From Pseudomonadota bacterium (GTDB taxonomy: Bacteria; Pseudomonadota; Alphaproteobacteria; Rhizobiales; Hyphomicrobiaceae), in NCBI GenBank assembly GCA_003242645.1, contig QGVC01000088.1, positions 1 through 11,402 on the forward strand: a stretch of 11,402 bases of DNA. The letters run 5' to 3'. The notes below the pieces were generated by a model, which made no database searches, was not told the DNA's origin, and saw only the letters and a list, made by a program, of their open reading frames with translations. Each line of letters starts with the position of its first letter. The stretch's first letter is position 1. The translations under genes were made by a program, and so were the position numbers. Positions 1 through 5,772 of the stretch are shown piece by piece.

Positions 1-1156
1 AACGTGTCTGTAATGCCGTCTTGGGAACCGTATCGCGCAACTCTTGCCGCTCCTCGGCTGTCCAGCTCTTCACAAGGTCCCAAGCGGCATCGAGCGCCGT
101 TTGATCATAAAGCAGACCAACCCAGAATGCAGGCAGCGCGCAAATCCGCCGCCAGCGGCCGCCATCGGCGCCCCGCATTTCGAGGAAGCGCTTCATCCTG
201 ACTTCGGGGAACAGGGTTGTCAGGTGATCAGACCAGTCATCCAGCGTTGGCCGCTCACCGGGTAGTTGCGGGAGCCGGCCTTCCATAAAATCGCGAAATG
301 ATGCCCCCGCCACGTCGATGTACTTACCATTCCGATAAACAAAGTACATCGGCACGTCGAGCGCGTAGTCCGTGTAGCGCTCGAACCCCATACCGGGCTC
401 GAAAACGAAGGGCAGCATCCCGGTGCGGTCCGGGTCGGTGTCTCGCCACACCTCCGAGCGCAGCGATTTGAAACCGTTGGGTTTGCCTTCCTTGAACGGG
501 GATGCCGCGAACAATGCCGTCGCAATCGGCTGCAAGGCGAGCGAGACACGGAATTTCTTTACCATGTCCGCCTCGTCGCCAAAGTCGAGATTCACCTGGA
601 TGGTGCAGGTCCGATACATCATGTCCAACCCCTGGCGGCCCACCAGGGGCATGTACCGCGTCATCACCGCGTAGCGCTGCTTGGGCATTCGCGGCGTCTC
701 TTCGAGCGTCCATTTCGGCGAGAAGCCTACCCCGAGAAACCCAAGACCAAGTTGCTTGCCGACATCGGCCACCTGTTCCAGGTGCACCCGGGCTTCCGCA
801 CAGGTTTCATGCAACGTCTCGACCGGGGCGCCGGACAGCTCGAATTGTCCCCCCGGCTCGAGCGAAATCGTTTCGGCTCCTTCGCCCTTGGGCCGCTTGA
901 GGGCGATGATGTTTTCGCCCTCCATGATCGGCTCCCAACCGTAACGCGCGATGAGCGCCTCCATCAGCGCGCGAATGCCGCGCGGTCCCTCGTAGGGAAC
1001 CGGGCTGAGCGTGTCGGTGTAAAAGGGGAACTTCTCGTGCTCCGTCCCGATCCGCCAATCCGACTTGGGCTTCGAGCCGTCCGCGATCCACTGCACCAGA
1101 TCGTCTCGCGAACGGACGATTGGGCTCTCGGACGCTCCATCCTGGCGGGTCGACAT
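1..1156 (-). CDS. gshA: Glutamate-cysteine ligase, 3'-truncated by the window edge
   Basis: Catalyses ATP-dependent joining of glutamate and cysteine, the first and usually limiting step of cytosolic glutathione synthesis. I read 385 in-frame codons on the minus strand from the ATG at 1156 to the left edge with no stop. It belongs to the GCS2 family, of the type shared by alphaproteobacteria and plants. Recognisable blocks are IGTEHEKF (residues 36-43), [12 protein letters not shown] (98-109), [12 protein letters not shown] (181-192) and [13 protein letters not shown] (263-275). Family members run to about 450-460 residues, so roughly the last 70 are outside the window. AGAGG lies just upstream of the start and supports it. 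It is 118 bp downstream of rsmE on the same strand with no terminator visible between, so co-transcription is plausible. The family assignment is firm. Confidence 0.95.
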   Translation of the reverse strand, partial: MSTRQDGASESPIVRSRDDLVQWIADGSKPKSDWRIGTEHEKFPFYTDTLSPVPYEGPRGIRALMEALIARYGWEPIMEGENIIALKRPKGEGAETISLEPGGQFELSGAPVETLHETCAEARVHLEQVADVGKQLGLGFLGVGFSPKWTLEETPRMPKQRYAVMTRYMPLVGRQGLDMMYRTCTIQVNLDFGDEADMVKKFRVSLALQPIATALFAASPFKEGKPNGFKSLRSEVWRDTDPDRTGMLPFVFEPGMGFERYTDYALDVPMYFVYRNGKYIDVAGASFRDFMEGRLPQLPGERPTLDDWSDHLTTLFPEVRMKRFLEMRGADGGRWRRICALPAFWVGLLYDQTALDAAWDLVKSWTAEERQELRDTVPKTALQTR

Positions 1157-1274
1157 GAGGACCTCTGCTTGTTCGATAGTTCGGGACTGCAGAATTCTCG
1201 CTGCTTTATCCCGCCCTTCGGTCAGAGCACAAGACTTCCTTCGCTCTATCGGACGGGCGCTCAAGCATTTGCGA

Positions 1275-2018
1275 TCAACCTCGCCAGTCGCCAAGCACCG
1301 CGTTGACCAAAGCCAGAGCGGCAACTGCCGCCGTGTCCGCACGCATGATCCGGGGCCCGAGCGATAGCTGCAAGGTGAATGGAAGCCGCAAAAGCTGTTC
1401 CCGCTCCTCCGGCGAAAATCCTCCCTCCGGACCAATGAGCACGGCGACCGGCCCTGGCTTAAGGGTGGCCAACGCTTCGATCGGGTTCTTGATCGGAGCG
1501 CGCTCGTCACAAAACACGAGCGGCCGCCCCGGGTCCCACCTGGCAAGCACCCGATCCAGCTCCTCCGGCTCGCCGATCTCAGGCACGCGCAAGATCCCGC
1601 ACTGCTCTGCCGCCTCGATCACGTTGGCTCGCATGCGCCCGAGATTGACGCGCTCGGCCACGGTATGTCGTGTAAGGATCGGTTGCAACGACGCAACGCC
1701 GAGCTCGGTCGCCTTCTGGACCATGTAGTCGAGCCGTGCCCTTTTCAACGGCGCAAACAGATAGTAGACGTCGGGGCCGCTCTCCTGCGGCCGCAGCTGC
1801 TCCAACGCTTCCAATGCGCAGCCGCGCTTACCTACGAGATCGACCCGCGCCCGCCATTCGCCGTGCCGGCCATTGAACACGAGAATCTCCGCGCCTGATC
1901 CAAGCCGGAGAACATTGCGTAGGTAATTCGCCTGCGCGTCCGTGCAGGGAAAGGACGCACCAGCGTGAAGATCTGCTTCGACGAAAAGACGTTGAGCCGT
2001 GAAGTCGTGAATAGCCAT
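1275..2018 (-). CDS. rsmE: 16S rRNA (uracil(1498)-N(3))-methyltransferase RsmE
   Basis: SAM-dependent SPOUT methyltransferase that makes m3U1498 in helix 44 of 16S rRNA, acting on the assembled 30S subunit. The 247-residue product has the usual family length. It has an N-terminal PUA-like part with NYLRNVLRL (31-39), then QKATELGV (101-108), EAAEQCG (135-141), the knot/SAM-binding [10 protein letters not shown] (196-205) and [11 protein letters not shown] (220-230). The open frame extends upstream to an ATG at 2078. I prefer the ATG at 2018 because homologous proteins start near this point, CAGGCGG precedes it, and the 20 extra residues (MWRFGRQW...) look like untranslated sequence. The divergent ubiA and downstream gshA form a grouping that is common in Hyphomicrobiales, from memory. 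Confidence 0.95.
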   Translation of the reverse strand: MAIHDFTAQRLFVEADLHAGASFPCTDAQANYLRNVLRLGSGAEILVFNGRHGEWRARVDLVGKRGCALEALEQLRPQESGPDVYYLFAPLKRARLDYMVQKATELGVASLQPILTRHTVAERVNLGRMRANVIEAAEQCGILRVPEIGEPEELDRVLARWDPGRPLVFCDERAPIKNPIEALATLKPGPVAVLIGPEGGFSPEEREQLLRLPFTLQLSLGPRIMRADTAAVAALALVNAVLGDWRG

Positions 2019-2112
2019 GCCGCCTGATAGCGCACGAAACGACGCCGTGGTAGTCCACTGCCGGCCGAAGCGCCACATCCCACCCCGGACGGCTCATTTT
2101 GGCCCGAGCCGG

Positions 2113-2141
2113 TTGACATCGGTGAGTTACGCTGATTGACC
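2113..2141 (+). promoter_or_regulatory. Possible sigma70-type promoter for ubiA (weak)
   Basis: A perfect TTGACA at 2113-2118 lies 61 bp upstream of the ubiA start in the rsmE/ubiA divergent spacer. The hexamer 17 bp downstream (2136-2141, TTGACC) is a poor -10 box, so only the -35-like element is convincing. A second TTGAC occurs at 2136-2140. No ribosome binding site is evident just upstream of the ubiA ATG. Confidence 0.25.
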
Positions 2142-2178
2142 CTTCGCAGCCTCGTTTCAGTTTGCGTATCCAGTCCAA

Positions 2179-3135
2179 ATGAACTCGACGAGCGAGACAT
2201 CCAAGATCATCGCCGACGCCCCCCCTGACAACTGGGTGGACCGGTACGCGCCTGCCAGCGTGCAGCCCTATCTGAAGCTCGCGCGGTTGGATCGCCCGAT
2301 CGGCTCGTGGCTCCTTTTGTTCCCCTGCTGGTGGTCTTTGGCGCTCGCTGAGCTTTCCAAGGGACGGCCGTATCCAAACCTTTGGTACATGCTGCTGTTC
2401 CTCGTGGGCGCATTTGTCATGAGGGGCGCCGGCTGCACGTGGAACGATATTGTCGACCGGAATTATGACGCGCGAGTTGCACGCACGGCCAAGCGGCCGA
2501 TCCCTTCAGGCCAAGTCAGCGTCACTCAGGCGCTCCTGTTCGGGGTAGTCCTGTCGCTGATTGGACTCGCCGTCCTGGTGCAGTTCAACACGTTTACGAT
2601 TTGGTTAGGAATTGCCTCGCTGGCGCTTGTCGCGATTTACCCATTTTCAAAACGTTTTACTTTCTGGCCCCAAGTTGTATTGGGGCTTACATTCAAGTGG
2701 GGAGCACTGGTCGGCTGGTCGGCGATTTACGGCACCCTGGAGCCGACAGCCTTTGTGCTCTACGCTGGCTGTGTCCTCTGGACCATCGGTTACGACACCA
2801 TCTACGCTCATCAGGATAAGGAGGACGATGCCCTCCTCGGCCTCAAGTCGACGGCGTTACGCTTCGGTGAGGCGACGCAGAACTGGGTGGCCGGCTTTTA
2901 TGGCGGGGCAGTCGTGCTTTGGGCCATAGCCGGCTTTCTTGCCGGCGCGCATTTGATCTTCTTTACGGCGCTCGCTCTGGTTGCCATTCAGCTGGCCTGG
3001 CAGGTCAGCACGCTCAATGTAAATGATCCTGCAAACTGCCTCCGCCGCTTCCGTTCCAATCGCGATGTCGGGTGGGCCCTGCTTTTGGGGCTCATAGCCG
3101 ATATGGCGATATCGGCCCTCGCCGGGCTGGCCTGA
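2179..3135 (+). CDS. ubiA: 4-hydroxybenzoate polyprenyltransferase UbiA
   Basis: Integral inner-membrane prenyltransferase that attaches the polyprenyl tail to 4-hydroxybenzoate in ubiquinone synthesis, using Mg2+ and polyprenyl diphosphate. The 318-residue product carries both aspartate-rich motifs of the UbiA superfamily: ND-x2-D-x3-D at residues 89-97 (followed by ARTAKRPIPSG, the usual basic stretch), and YDTIYAHQDKEDD at 205-217. FRSNRDVG (291-298) near the C-terminus is also typical of bacterial UbiA. Several hydrophobic segments are visible, near 43-58, 69-84, 117-135, 139-155, 165-183, 191-205, 238-275 and 297-318. The soluble N-terminus with DNWVDRYAP (17-25) fits alphaproteobacterial homologues and supports the chosen ATG, although no Shine-Dalgarno is evident before it. 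It is divergent from rsmE and followed by a terminator-like hairpin. Confidence 0.96.
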   Translation: MNSTSETSKIIADAPPDNWVDRYAPASVQPYLKLARLDRPIGSWLLLFPCWWSLALAELSKGRPYPNLWYMLLFLVGAFVMRGAGCTWNDIVDRNYDARVARTAKRPIPSGQVSVTQALLFGVVLSLIGLAVLVQFNTFTIWLGIASLALVAIYPFSKRFTFWPQVVLGLTFKWGALVGWSAIYGTLEPTAFVLYAGCVLWTIGYDTIYAHQDKEDDALLGLKSTALRFGEATQNWVAGFYGGAVVLWAIAGFLAGAHLIFFTALALVAIQLAWQVSTLNVNDPANCLRRFRSNRDVGWALLLGLIADMAISALAGLA

Positions 3136-3144
3136 TCCAAGCTG

Positions 3145-3195
3145 CCGCAGATCAAGCAAGCTTCTGTTAACGCGCTTGACTCTGCGGTTTCGTTT
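3145..3195 (+). terminator. Terminator-like hairpin after ubiA
   Basis: Inverted repeat with arms at 3145-3157 and 3174-3187 (13 bp with one bulged C at 3180) and a 16-nt loop. It begins 9 bp after the ubiA stop and is followed by the T-rich stretch TTTCGTTTTGCTT. The position and T-rich tail fit an intrinsic terminator, but the loop is long and the stem imperfect. The rest of 3196-3431 shows no gene that I can support. It holds only a short perfect hairpin (arms 3302-3307 and 3313-3318) without a T-run. Confidence 0.5.
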
Positions 3196-3431
3196 TGCTT
3201 ACCGCCCCGATAGTTGAAAAGGCTCCCCTTCACAAAATTTTTCAAGAATCCCACCGGAAGCTCTCTCGAGATTGAAACTCGCCCTATTCGCAACCATTTC
3301 ATTCGCCGAGAGGGCGAAAGAAGCTCGTGCTGGCGGTCGCAATGTCCCAAGCCTCACCCAGGTACTCGAGTGGAGAAGAGAGTTTCAACCGATTAAAGGC
3401 GTGGCAGCTCGTCGTGAACTGCTTCAGCCGA

Positions 3432-3905
3432 TCAACTTTCGCCGAGCGTCTCACGCCAATAGCGCTGGCTGGTGCTCGAGACGCGGTCGCCCGACTCACG
3501 CACCCGTTTCATGATGAGATCGAAGAACTTCTCGGCATCCTCGCGGCCGACCAGTTGCTTGAGCGAACGGATGATGCGGGTGATTCGCAAGTGATTGTGA
3601 TTTGTTGGTACTAGCCAATGGTCATTTTCGGCATAGAACCTTTTCATGCGTTCTGCAGAACGTTTCAGGTTCGTTTGGCAAGACTGATCGGCTCGGATTG
3701 CCTCGATATCGGCAGCGGTCAGGACGGGAGAGCCAGGCACTGCCGCGCTTGGCGTATCCAAGGGAAAAAGCCATTGAATGAAGTCGTGATAGGCTTCAAG
3801 CTGCTTATCCGTGAAGCTCAAAATGTCCTCAAGTCGCCTCCCGCGGGAGTCCCGGCCTTCGCCAGACAAAAACAACACGAGATCTGAACGCTCTTTGGCT
3901 GACAT
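3432..3905 (-). CDS. Opioid growth factor receptor (OGFr)-domain protein
   Basis: The 157-residue soluble protein matches the conserved N-terminal domain of the OGFr family (Pfam OGFr_N). This domain was named from a vertebrate receptor but also occurs in free-standing bacterial proteins of unknown function. Diagnostic segments are FLSGEGRDSRGRRLEDIL (12-29), YHDFIQWLFPL (39-49), SPVLTAADIEAIRAD (59-73), and the block TNHNHLRITRIIRSLK (101-116). No signal peptide or membrane segment is visible. The start is set by AAGGAG at 3912-3917, six bases before the ATG. The gene is divergent from the H-NS-like gene, with a 148-bp shared upstream region. The family recognition is strong from memory. The biochemical role in bacteria is unknown, and any signalling link to opioid peptides should not be assumed. 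Confidence 0.85.
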   Translation of the reverse strand: MSAKERSDLVLFLSGEGRDSRGRRLEDILSFTDKQLEAYHDFIQWLFPLDTPSAAVPGSPVLTAADIEAIRADQSCQTNLKRSAERMKRFYAENDHWLVPTNHNHLRITRIIRSLKQLVGREDAEKFFDLIMKRVRESGDRVSSTSQRYWRETLGES

Positions 3906-3911
3906 TGCATA

Positions 3912-3917
3912 CTCCTT
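3912..3917 (-). promoter_or_regulatory. Shine-Dalgarno of the OGFr-domain gene
   Basis: AAGGAG on the minus strand, with a six-base spacer to the ATG at 3905. It fixes the start against an overlapping out-of-frame ATG at 3910. Confidence 0.75.
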
Positions 3918-3963
3918 CTACGACCAAAGGCGAATCGTCGCATTTGTTTTTGCAGTTAATAAC

Positions 3964-3992
3964 TTGAGAACCACATCAATGTGAAATAACAC
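3964..3992 (+). promoter_or_regulatory. Candidate promoter with internal inverted repeat upstream of the H-NS gene
   Basis: TTGAGA (3964-3969) and TAACAC (3987-3992) are separated by 17 bp, a tolerable sigma70-like pair about 60 bp before the H-NS start. The spacer contains the inverted repeat CACAT-CA-ATGTG (3972-3983), which could be an operator. A further ATCCAC/GTGGAT pair follows in the presumed leader, around 3998-4021. The -10 match is weak. Confidence 0.3.
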
Positions 3993-4042
3993 ATCATCCA
4001 CTTATTTCCCCCCGTGGATCGATGAACATCTCGGATCAACAT

Positions 4043-4049
4043 AGGAGGT
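4043..4049 (+). promoter_or_regulatory. Strong Shine-Dalgarno of the H-NS-like gene
   Basis: AGGAGGT lies four bases before the ATG at 4054 (five after GGAGG), a near-perfect ribosome binding site that predicts high expression, as expected for a nucleoid protein. Confidence 0.8.
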
Positions 4050-4053
4050 AGCA

Positions 4054-4383
4054 ATGGCTAGACCGAGCAAAGTCGAAAACATGTCGTACAAGGAGCTCCT
4101 GGACCTCCAAAAGCGGGTTCAGGCGGCCATAGAGGCTCGCCGCCAGCAGGAGCAGGAGCAGGTCAGAAAGAAAATTCTGGAGCTTGCCAAGAAATCCGGC
4201 CTCGACGTGAGTGAGCTGCTTGGGTCCAAGGCCAAGGCTCCGCGCAGGGCTAAGAAGGCTCCAGCCGTCAAATATCGCAATCCTGCTAATCCCAGCCAGA
4301 CCTGGACGGGCCGTGGCCGCAAGCCGAAGTGGCTTGTTGAGGCTCTCCAGAAGGGCGCGAATATCGAAAAGTTCGCCGCTTGA
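4054..4383 (+). CDS. H-NS family histone-like nucleoid protein (HvrA type)
   Basis: A nucleoid-associated protein that binds AT-rich DNA, oligomerises and represses transcription, often of horizontally acquired DNA. The 109-residue product has a charged N-terminal coiled-coil/oligomerisation part (about 8-48, rich in Q, E, R and K). A basic linker (58-72, KAKAPRRAKKAP) follows, then the C-terminal DNA-binding domain YRNPANPSQTWTGRGRKPKW (74-93). TWTGRGRKPxW is the H-NS core that contacts the minor groove. In length and layout it resembles the HvrA/H-NS proteins of alphaproteobacteria. The start is set by the AGGAGGT site. It is divergent from the OGFr-domain gene and followed by a strong hairpin, so it is probably monocistronic. 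Many alphaproteobacteria carry several paralogues, so I assign no gene symbol. Confidence 0.93.
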   Translation: MARPSKVENMSYKELLDLQKRVQAAIEARRQQEQEQVRKKILELAKKSGLDVSELLGSKAKAPRRAKKAPAVKYRNPANPSQTWTGRGRKPKWLVEALQKGANIEKFAA

Positions 4384-4437
4384 ACCAGGCGCGAGCTACG
4401 CCCCAAAGTTGTTTGCCATCAGTTTTGGCAATCCTGA

Positions 4438-4483
4438 GCAACATCGCCGGCGCTACTCAGTGCCGGTGATGTTGCGTCTTATT
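4438..4483 (+). terminator. Strong hairpin terminator after the H-NS gene
   Basis: A 14-bp stem with arms at 4438-4451 and 4462-4475 contains one G-T wobble and a 10-nt loop. It is followed by GTCTTATT, a weak T-rich tail. It lies 54 bp past the H-NS stop, between that gene and the convergent EF-hand gene. The stem is very stable. The tail is poorer than in a textbook intrinsic terminator. Confidence 0.6.
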
Positions 4484-4543
4484 CAGAGTTCCCATCTGCC
4501 AACCCGTGCCCCGAACTCTGGCCCGAGAGCTTTCAGCCCGGCC

Positions 4544-4951
4544 TCAGTCCTGTATGAACATTCTGACCTCTTCCTGCGTGACCTTGCCGTCTTTGTCGGC
4601 ATCGATCGCGCCGAAAATGCGTTTGTGGATGTCCATCACCTCTTCGAATGAAAGGGCACCATCGCCGTCCGCATCGGCAATGGCGAAGGCCAGCTTCATT
4701 GCATGCCTCCGCATTCGCATTTTTCGGTGATGCCTCGGGCCGTCGCGGCGCATGGCGGTGCGATCCCTCGCAGTTGGCGACTCTTGCGGCCCAATTTGCA
4801 GCTGCCCCGGCGGGGACGGTGGCGTAGCTTGAGCGAGGATCAAGCTGGGGGGATAGTCATGGCTGGTTGCTGCAACAGCCAAACCTCCAGCCAAGATAGC
4901 AGCGAAGGCAGTGAAACCGAAAGCGGCAGTTCTCGACAGTTTATCGCGCAT
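4544..4951 (-). CDS. Secreted or membrane-anchored EF-hand protein
   Basis: The 135-residue protein has an N-terminal export signal: basic MRDKLSR, then a hydrophobic core at about 9-28, with possible cleavage after AVA or AQA (around 27 or 42). A proline-rich segment (44-58) and a strongly basic, His/Arg/Met-rich stretch (62-85) follow. Two canonical EF-hand loops end the protein: D93-A-D-G-D-G-A-L-S-F-E-E104 and D117-A-D-K-D-G-K-V-T-Q-E-E128. Both have acidic residues at positions 1, 3, 5 and 12, so calcium binding is expected. The frame is open upstream to 5098, but AGGAG at 4958-4962 and the signal peptide place the start at 4951. It converges with the H-NS gene. No catalytic domain is visible; a periplasmic Ca2+ buffer or sensor is inferred. 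Confidence 0.85.
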   Translation of the reverse strand: MRDKLSRTAAFGFTAFAAILAGGLAVAATSHDYPPSLILAQATPPSPPGQLQIGPQESPTARDRTAMRRDGPRHHRKMRMRRHAMKLAFAIADADGDGALSFEEVMDIHKRIFGAIDADKDGKVTQEEVRMFIQD

Positions 4952-4957
4952 TGGGAT

Positions 4958-4962
4958 CTCCT
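4958..4962 (-). promoter_or_regulatory. Shine-Dalgarno that decides the EF-hand protein start
   Basis: AGGAG on the minus strand, six bases before the ATG at 4951. It argues against the upstream in-frame ATG at 5098, which would bury the signal peptide behind 49 extra residues. Confidence 0.7.
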
Positions 4963-4963
4963 G

Positions 4964-5270
4964 GCGCAAGCCAAATCTGGTTGAGAAAGGACTCCCTGCG
5001 CCGAAATGGCCCCACCCGCTTGGATACCGCCTAACCTGTGCCAAAGCCTGCAGGTTCCCGTGCCGACCCTGGCAATTTCCGAACTTGTCATCGGTCAAAA
5101 GAGATAGACCGGAACAGCAGAACGCTTGTCTGTGTTTCGAAGCAGCTGCTCAAGCAGTTGAAGTGGCTGTTCCGCCCCAGAAAAAAAGTTGTTGCCACAA
5201 TTGAGTATGCCAAACCAATATCAGGTATCAGGCCTAATTTGCCGCGAGGGCCGCCAGCGGGAGGAAGAAC
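4964..5270. other. Gene-free stretch upstream of the EF-hand gene
   Basis: No coding region here is convincing. Short open frames exist on both strands but lack ribosome binding sites, and their translations look random and basic. The part next to 4951 must hold the EF-hand promoter, but I cannot pick out -35/-10 boxes with confidence. A short tandem TATCAGG repeat lies near 5219-5232. Confidence 0.5.
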
Positions 5271-5300
5271 AAAAAAGCCTCCGGCTTGAACGCCAGAGGC
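5271..5300 (-). terminator. Intrinsic terminator of the 67-residue gene
   Basis: Read on the minus strand, a GC-rich stem (arms 5293-5300 and 5277-5284, 8 bp with one mismatch, 8-nt loop) runs directly into six Ts (5276-5271). It lies about 100 bp past the stop of the minus-strand 67-codon gene. It is the cleanest intrinsic terminator in the window. On the plus strand the same stem is followed by CCCCTTTT, so weak bidirectional action is possible. Confidence 0.75.
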
Positions 5301-5397
5301 CCCTTTTCAACTCTTGAACTTTTCAATTTCGGGACGAGGGGTTCGACCCGAACAGCGTCGGACAAGCTCGATTCACGGGGCAAGGACACTATCGACT

Positions 5398-5601
5398 TTA
5401 ATCCGCCGGGTGATCTGCCGGTGATCTCGCCGGAGCGAGCTGCCACCAGTCCCCGCCGCGGACGAGACTGCGCGCCGCCAGGAGAACGGCACCATAGTTG
5501 ATCCCGGCCTGCTCTGCGGCTGCGATCACCTCGGCCCGAGGCCGCGGCCCTGCTGCGAGCGCTTTGTGCAAGAACTCGCAAGCTCTAGCATACATCGTCA
5601 T
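5398..5601 (-). CDS. Small hypothetical protein (67 aa), possible helix-turn-helix fold
   Basis: I do not recognise a named family. The 67-residue soluble protein starts MTMYARACEFL and continues HKALAAGPRPRAEVIAAAEQ, AGINYGAVLLAARSL and GGDWWQLAP. The pattern of a helix, GPRP, an alanine-rich helix, a short turn (AGINYG), a second helix and a Trp-Trp strand resembles the winged-helix-like tail seen at the end of some phage or plasmid primase/AAA-type proteins and in small alphaproteobacterial hypotheticals. That resemblance is an impression, not a proven match. AAGGAGGT five to six bases before the ATG at 5601 makes it very likely to be translated. The frame extends to an ATG at 5808, but the ribosome site favours 5601. 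It is divergent from the GH65 gene (171-bp shared region) and ends before a good terminator, so it forms its own transcription unit. Confidence 0.7.
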   Translation of the reverse strand: MTMYARACEFLHKALAAGPRPRAEVIAAAEQAGINYGAVLLAARSLVRGGDWWQLAPARSPADHPAD

Positions 5602-5605
5602 GGCC

Positions 5606-5613
5606 ACCTCCTT
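5606..5613 (-). promoter_or_regulatory. Near-perfect Shine-Dalgarno of the 67-residue gene
   Basis: AAGGAGGT on the minus strand, complementary to the 16S rRNA tail, four bases before the ATG at 5601 (five after GGAGG). It selects the 67-residue product over a 136-residue frame starting at 5808. Confidence 0.8.
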
Positions 5614-5772
5614 TGGCCAATGAGGCTGCCGCCGATGCCGCCTAACTACAAGTGGTGCTATCGAGATCTCCACAATCAATAGATGTAGGTCGGTGCGAGG
5701 GAACATCGGATGTATGAGCCGGTTCCCGTATCCGTGACCGTCCCAGCGACGCGTTACAGGCGAGGTCCATAG

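Noticed and set aside
220..713. Minus-strand open frames of 109 and 129 codons
   Set aside because: They are alternative frames of gshA, whose correct frame reads continuously from 1156 to the edge with clear family motifs.
752..1306. Plus-strand open frame of 184 codons
   Set aside because: Antisense to gshA, no family resemblance, low-complexity basic composition typical of GC-rich shadow frames.
2019..2078. N-terminal extension of RsmE to an ATG at 2078
   Set aside because: The extra 20 residues do not resemble RsmE N-termini, and a better ribosome site precedes the ATG at 2018.
3272..3514. Plus-strand open frame of 80 codons downstream of ubiA
   Set aside because: No ribosome site, overlaps the OGFr-domain gene on the other strand, no recognisable family.
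4211..4651. Plus-strand open frame of 146 codons
   Set aside because: It is out of frame with the H-NS gene, runs through its terminator hairpin and is antisense to the EF-hand gene.
5328..5353. tRNA T-arm-like or attachment-site-like sequence (GGTTCGACCC with TTCGGG/CCCGAA)
   Set aside because: No acceptor stem, anticodon arm or CCA end can be assembled around it on either strand, and no integrase is present.
5234..5581. Minus-strand open frame of 115 codons ending in a hydrophobic stretch
   Set aside because: The hydrophobic tail is the translated terminator and T-run; the frame overlaps the better supported 67-codon gene.
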